DNA of 64,000 bases, taken from NCBI GenBank assembly GCA_014706295.1, contig JACSVZ010000028.1, forward strand, positions 848,263-912,262, in the 5' to 3' direction. The DNA is from Lycocorax pyrrhopterus obiensis (Eukaryota; Chordata; Aves; Passeriformes; Paradisaeidae). Under the pieces are notes generated by a model. That model had not been told where the DNA came from, searched no databases, and saw only the letters and a program-made list of their open reading frames with translations. Positions 59,001 to 64,000 of the stretch are shown piece after piece (position 1 is the first letter of the stretch; each line of letters opens with the position of its first letter). The translations under genes were made by a program, and so were the position numbers.

Positions 59001-62000
59001 TCATCTTCATCCTCTCCCTCCTCTTCATCATCCTGCAGACAAATGGATTAGAAGTTACACTGCCAAGTGCAGTTGGGTCCCGAATTTTTCGGCATGCAGG
59101 ATCCTCACCTCTTCACTATGGGAGAGACTTTCCCCCGGCTCCTCCTCTTCCCACTCTTCATCACTGTCTACTTCATAGTCCAGCAGTTTCTGCAAGAAAT
59201 GCCAACGTGCCACTCCTGTCCCCCACTGGAGAGCACCACACCAAACCCAGCCTGGGGCTTCAGAGCCGAGGGAACGTGCAAATGGCTCAGGAATCCCAGG
59301 GAACCGGAGGACTTGGCCAAGCACATTCACTTCTAAAGAGGGAAAGAACCTGAGCAGGCTGAGGTGCTTACAGTGTCCTTGGACCATGGATTCCTGGCAC
59401 GGATCAGGGAGGTTCTCTTGTTCCAGGTGCCCCAGTAGGCAGGGCGGTGATTCTCGCTGAACTGCAGCAGCTTCATCCTGCCAAACTTCTCCCTCTCAGG
59501 AACAGCATCTGTCTGGCAGTTATCCACCACCACCACGTCACTGGGAACACAGGGGGAGGTGGCTCAGGCCTCACAGAGCAGCTCCAGCTTTCCCTCCTCT
59601 CCACTGCCAATCACTCCCTCAAACCCCTCTGCAGCTCATTTTATAAAAATAGAAGCAAAGCAAGCCCCCAAGCCCAGACTGACCTGTTCACACTGTCACT
59701 GCTGTCACTGACCAAAGTGGGCCCAGTTTTTCGTGGTTTACGACACTTTAGTTCCCTCAAGAAAGAAACTTCACCATTCTGGGCATGCAGGAGCTTATCC
59801 AGCTGTTCTAGGTAGTCTGGATCCAGGGCAACACGGCTGAGAGGGGCTAAGACCATGTTCTCCTTAATTTCAAAAGGAGCAAACTTCCCACAGGAGCCAG
59901 CAAGGGTCTGAAACATCAAGTGAGAAATGTCAGGGTTTGGGCACTGAGAAGCTGCAGCACCAACACGCTGAGGAAGCACCTGCTGTTGAGGTGCAGTCTG
60001 AGGCGAAGATTCAGGTTAAGTGAAGATTTAGGTTAAGCCCTTCCTATCCAAGACTCCAGCAGATCTTCCAGGCAGTGCAGAAGACAGAGCTGAGAGTTTT
60101 ACTAAACCAACCACAAATGTCTTCTGTAGTCTCTGCTCTGGTCTTTTTCTTAAAATCCTTTACCACTTTTGAGACCAGAAAATTAAGAAAAACGAATGCT
60201 TTGTCCTCCTAAGCAGCTCTAAGGGGCAGCTGAGAAGGAAATCAGGGTGTTTGTTAGAAACAACTGCGAGAGACCAACACACACAGGCACAGCAACCCCT
60301 CACCTTCGGGGCTTGTGGAGTCTTTGGTTTCTGGAAGAACCTGGTGATTTCTGCTTTCTGTGCATTAATGCGCTGAAACGAGAACCCAAATGCAAATTGT
60401 CAACACAGAGATAGGACAAAGCTCTGGAATTCAAGGTGAGCTCATGCATGACTCAACTTCAAATGCAGCGAGGCACAAAGCAAAGTTCAGGCAGTCACCA
60501 GCTCCTGTGACTCAACAAAAACTCTCATTGTCTTCCCTAACACATCCAGGGTTCCAATGTCATTGCCAGGGGAGGGTTCATTTGTGGGTTCATTTGTGCA
60601 TTCAGAAACACACACAGAAAACACTTGAGAGGGTAAAAGCAAAGGAACCAACAGGTGTGAAAGAAATCTGGATGGAGCAGCCCCAGCAGGTCAGAGGGGA
60701 CAGGCTGCACGCCAAAGGGACCTGCTCCATCCCAGCTGGCACCACCAACACCATTTTACCCCACCAGAGGAATTCAGAGACAAGCCAGAGAAAGCATTTT
60801 TACCTTTTCCTCCTCCTTTAACCGTTTCTCCTCTTCTTTCTTTCTCTTCTCCTCAAGTTTTGCCCTTGAAAACAAAGATCATGTGAACTGTCACCCACCA
60901 GGAAGAGTTTATTTGCACTGAGGAAGAGGTGGGAAGCCCCAGACCCTGACCCTGACCCCACCACGAGGAACATCTGTCAATCCAGCCAGGGACCACACTT
61001 GATTAAGGGTAGAGAAGGCTTTGTTCATCCCTTCTAGAGCAAATATTGACCCATTTTAGCCACAGAGTTAATAGGCTGCCTCAAGTTTCCCTGGATACCG
61101 GGAAATGGATGGGATTACAGAGTTACAGGTGACTTCCTCAGCGAGCAGGGCCCCGGTGCCAGCACAGACTGCACAGCACCAGTGAGGCAGGGCACCAAGG
61201 GGAGCTCAGAGCAGCAGGACAGCAGAAGGCACTGCTGGGACAGGAGCACAGAGCTCCTCAAGCACCTCAAACCCACCCCGTGAGCCCAGGCCTGCGCTGC
61301 TGGAGCAGGGCAGCCTCCGGGAGGGCCTGTCCAGGTGGGCAGGGAAAGCAGCACAGGGACCCCCAGGAGCTGCACGACCCCAGGCACTCACTCCAAAGCC
61401 TCCTGCCTCTCCTTGCGCTTCTCCTCCTTCACTCGCAGCTTCTCAGCTTTCTCCTTCTCTTCCTTTTCTTTCTTTTCCCTCCTTTCTCTCTCTTTCAACT
61501 CCTTCTCTTCCTCTTTCCTCTTCTTCGCCTCCTCCTTGGCTCGTTCTTTTGCAGCTTTTGCCTCTTCCTTCAGCCTCCCCTTCTCCTCCCTCTCCGCCTG
61601 CAGCTTCTGGAGCTTGTCCGCGCGCTCCTGGTCCTGGGGCACAAACGGGATGCTCAGGGAACTGCACCTTTGTGGCACCAAACCCCCGATGAAAAGCAGC
61701 ATTTCGTTCCTCAAGGAGGAAGCTGGGCCCGCCCAGTGCTTGGCCTGCAGCACCATAAAATATCCCGAGCTGGGAGGGACCCACATCATTCCCAGGAAAC
61801 CAGGTGGGGGCACATCCACAGCTCCCTGGTGCCTCAGGAGCCAGCCAGCTGAGCTTCCTTGCACTGCCTCTCTGAAAGCTTTAATTATTCTTTTCTCTTA
61901 GCAAAAAAAAGGTGTTTCCATTTCTGTAAGCATCAAGGAAAGCTTTGTACTGAGTCATCTTCATTACCCCTGTAGCATTGTGGAAAATTAGATGGGAATT

Positions 62001-63534
62001 AGAAAATTGTAATTATTCCCTTGTTTAATAGGAGATTTCAGATTGTTTCCAAAATATTTCCTCCTGAGCTAAGCTTTCGTGCTTTGGTGTCATCACAGGG
62101 CTACAGTGGAGTCCCTTTTACAAGTAAATTTGAGCTGATCTGACACCATAAATCCACAGGGATTTTCTGATTGTTTCCACTATCACAGAAATCAGATGCT
62201 GATGATCCTTGTGGGTCCCTCCCAAGCTGGGATATTCCACGATCTCAGGGAATACTGTGAGTCTCCAAACCCCAGACTGTGGAGCTTATCCCTTGTTTTA
62301 TCCCAGTTTAGATCATCAGACACCACCAGTGCCCTCAGCTTGTTCTGGGAACAGTGGGGGGAAGATTTTATTGGAAGCGTTGCCTTTCATGGTGTTTCCT
62401 CCCCAAACAACTGCAATTCTCACCACAGCTCTGCCAACACAAAGGAGGAAAATGTCAAATTAAAGGGAAAGAGCTCTCTGTGCTGCAGGCACTGGTGATG
62501 TCACCAGGAAAGGAGGATCTGCCTGTGCCCAGACACTCCAACTCCTCCCTGGGTATTTTCAGTTTTCTTTTATTGATTTCACATCTCTCCTTGTCAACAT
62601 CAAGGCTTCCTGAGCAGCGTCACAACACAAATAACTGCAGAAAGCCACCAACAGCCAAATGGTGCCAATGGCAAGGAAACAACACTGTCAGCCTGAGTCA
62701 TGGAATCTGCTGGGTGTTGGGGAGCTGGTGTGAAGCTGACAGCTCACTGGTGGGTCTAGTTCATTCTCAGCATCATTTTTAGCCTCCATTCTCCTCTCTC
62801 CCTCACATCCCCGCTATTTTTAACACAGCTATAGAAGGGAAGAAAACAACAGATTGGAATTCTATATGGGGCACTGGGAAAAGCAAGAGGGTTTACAGCT
62901 ACAACTTACATAAAACACTCGAGTTTATAAACAAGGCACTGAGAGACACAGAATTCCTGAGCACAAACCTTCCCAAGGGCAGATCAAACAACCCCAAAAA
63001 GCCCATTCATGCGGCACTGACTGCTGGAAACTCCACGTGACCCTTCAGCCTCCTCTGTACCCAGCACCCCACGACTGACAGCAGGAGGGGCAGCAGAACC
63101 AGGGAGCAGAGCTTGCTGAGGAGCTGCATCCAAGCAAACAGAACCTGGAGCTTGAGCATTCCCAGTGGTGGCATCCAGTGGTGACATTCTCTGGGAAGCC
63201 ACAGACACGGTGCCCCACTTGCATTAATAAAAACAGATCCTACATTTTGGGGCTTAAACATTTCCCATCTCTTCCCCAAGTGCACCAAAGGCACCCACAG
63301 CTCCACTCAGGAGCTTTGGGAAGAGCCAAGCGCTTTAACTGCCAGCATCAGAGGTTCTTCCACATTCCTCAGGATGAGGAAAAATGGCAAAAAAGATGTT
63401 CCAGGTGGGCTGAGATAAAAGGCAAAGGCCTTTGTTTGCTGCTCAGGTGAGGTTTGGGTGTCAGGGAAATGCCTTACTCTTTGCAATCTCAGCTTCTCCT
63501 TCTCTGCTGAACTTCTGTGGAATTTCTGAGGTAC
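53007..63534 (-). CDS. CHAF1A: CAF-1 subunit A (p150), C-terminal 630 residues, partial at right edge
   Basis: CHAF1A is the large subunit of chromatin assembly factor 1, which deposits H3-H4 behind PCNA at forks. Twelve exons are visible, 5' to 3': 63534-63478, 61633-61392, 60864-60804, 60372-60304, 59907-59684, 59540-59372, 59189-59109, 59032-58943, 58721-58460, 57779-57310, 54439-54352, 53086-53007. The N-terminal third lies beyond 64000. In order: SSAEKEKLRLQRDQER leading into the charged KER helix; a PIP-like PCNA motif (KAEITRFFQKPKTPQAPK); a conserved middle (TLAGSCGKFAPFEIKE); the histone-binding acidic ED region (SDEEWEEEEPGESLSHSEED); a module reading DPENQKVRQKLKAKEWDEL; the winged-helix DNA-binding region (LKRIISENSVYEKRPEFRMC); and a short acidic tail (MDGFQADTEEDEEDDDCMI). 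All visible junctions are GT-AG and in frame. Tail-to-tail with UBXN6, as in human. Confidence 0.95.
53091..54351 (-). other. CHAF1A: CHAF1A last intron, nothing recognisable
   Basis: This 1.26-kb AT-rich intron has no conserved exon, and no mobile element that I can name. Confidence 0.5.
54781..55150 (-). mobile_element. CR1 LINE fragment, 5'-truncated
   Basis: The + strand begins TCATAGAATCACAGAATCAT and continues with hallmark CR1 phrases in reverse complement: GGGACTCCACCCCTGCCCTG, CTAATCTCCAACCTAAAGCC, CATTTCCCCTTGTCCTGTTG and CTTTTCTCCAGGCTGA. The element is on the minus strand with its 3' end at 54781. It covers the 3' UTR and the last part of the coding region and is 5'-truncated, as most CR1 copies are. 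Confidence 0.93.
56104..56170 (+). mobile_element. CR1 3'-tail fragment
   Basis: GATGAGCTTTAAGGTCCCTC and CCAACCCAAACCATTCTGGG are the CR1 3' terminus in + orientation. Confidence 0.75.
56329..56660 (+). mobile_element. CR1 LINE 3'-end fragment
   Basis: The order is typical of a CR1 3' end on the + strand: TGCCTGAAGGGGCCAACAGG, GACAGGACACAGGGAATGGC, GCCCAAGGCCAGGCTGGATG, GACAGTGGGAGGTGTCCCTG and TTTAAGGTCCCTTCCAAGCC, ending near ATTCCATGATCC. Confidence 0.92.
57888..58029 (+). mobile_element. CR1 LINE 3'-end fragment
   Basis: CCTGGAAGTGTCCAAGGCCA, GACAGGGCTTGGAGCAAGG, CTGGATGATCTTAAAGGCCC and CCCAGCCCAAACCACTCTGG form a CR1 tail in + orientation, in the CHAF1A intron between 57780 and 58459. 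Confidence 0.9.
61751..61791 (-). mobile_element. CR1 tail remnant
   Basis: On the minus strand ATGATGTGGGTCCCTCCCAG is followed by CTCGGGATATTTTATGG, which resembles a CR1 subfamily 3' end (GGGTCCCTTCCAACTCAGGATATTC type). Confidence 0.55.
62198..62246 (+). mobile_element. CR1 tail remnant
   Basis: TGATCCTTGTGGGTCCCTCC, CAAGCTGGGATATTCC and ACGATCTC match a CR1 3' tail in + orientation. Confidence 0.65.
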
Positions 63535-64000
63535 CTGGAATCACAAAATGCACGTTTTAGAGGAGATCCACGTCCCTCCCTCTCCAGCCTGAACGACAGC
63601 AGCGCTGCTCCTGCAGATTCCATCCAGTCACTCCAAACTCCTCCAGAGCAGGGAATGAGGACACACCTCAGGCACATCCAACCTCCCGTTTCCCTTCCAG
63701 CCTGAATCCATTCCAGGGCTCCTGTTCCCATCAAATCCATGTTTGCATAACCAAACCCCTCTGCTCCCCTCAGCTCTCCAGGATCATTTGCAAGGGAACA
63801 TCTCGGGCACAGTTCAGGGAGCTGCTCTGAACCACAGGGGACATTTCATCACGGCAAAGTCGCTTCCTTCCAGTTACACTTGGGCTTATTTGGGGTTTTT
63901 TGTATCCATTTACCTTGCTGGGATATTTAGCTACAACTTTAGGAATACAAGGACTGTTTCTCACATTTTAACAGAGTTTCTTCTTGTCATCACAGTCCAC
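63535..64000 (-). other. CHAF1A: CHAF1A intron to the window edge, no exon seen
   Basis: The minus strand reads through stops near 63970. I find no sequence matching the N-terminal part of CHAF1A, so the upstream exons lie beyond 64000. Confidence 0.55.

Larger units (their letters stand above)
61634..63477 (-). other. CHAF1A: CHAF1A intron upstream of the KER exon
   Basis: No exon is seen. It is AT-rich, with two short CR1 remnants (61751-61791 minus and 62198-62246 plus). Confidence 0.55.

Overview
This window is bird DNA. It has GT-AG split genes with vertebrate orthologues, 3'-end fragments of CR1 LINEs, and the very GC-rich, minisatellite-dense composition typical of an avian microchromosome. 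The gene order SEMA6B(+), PLIN5-like(+), PLIN3-type perilipin(+), HDGFL2(-), UBXN6(+), CHAF1A(-) mirrors human 19p13.3 (CHAF1A-UBXN6-HDGFL2-PLIN4-PLIN5-LRG1-SEMA6B, read in reverse). From general knowledge of avian synteny, the chicken chromosome 28 equivalent is the likely source. The species cannot be named from the sequence.

Layout. Positions 1-8160 hold no recognisable exon; they contain tandem repeats and a few AT-rich islands that look like regulatory elements. Positions 8160-8545 are a CpG-rich block ending in a good splice donor, a plausible SEMA6B promoter and non-coding first exon. Positions 8546-19950 would then be its long first intron, with a possible TATA-type alternative first exon near 16.7 kb. 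SEMA6B coding exons occupy 19984-26072, with a polyadenylation signal at 26914. Positions 27.0-27.9 kb are minisatellite where human has LRG1. Two tandem perilipin genes follow: PLIN5-like (29011-31441) and a PLIN3-type gene (33038-35317) at the PLIN4 position. HDGFL2 runs leftward from 45190 to 36708. After a repeat-filled gap, UBXN6 runs rightward (47692-51721). CHAF1A runs leftward and enters from beyond the right edge; its last 12 exons lie at 63534-53007. Composition becomes AT-richer from about 52 kb, and that is where most CR1 fragments sit.

The genes are not one pathway. SEMA6B is a transmembrane guidance ligand, the perilipins coat lipid droplets, HDGFL2 is a PWWP/IBD chromatin reader, UBXN6 is a p97/VCP cofactor, and CHAF1A is the large subunit of the histone chaperone CAF-1. 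All five complete gene models were built by joining exons at splice sites. Four close in frame exactly (PLIN5-like 425 aa, PLIN3-type 437 aa, HDGFL2 641 aa, UBXN6 435 aa). SEMA6B closes only if one base is missing from a ten-G run in its second coding exon.

The most notable biology is in the perilipin pair. Exons 2-3 and the start of the intron between them are nearly identical in the two genes while the rest has diverged, which suggests gene conversion. Both introns carry decayed tandem copies of exon 3 that share an in-frame stop. Other notable points are two GC-AG introns, a short motif dispersed at eleven sites around SEMA6B, and the apparent absence of LRG1.
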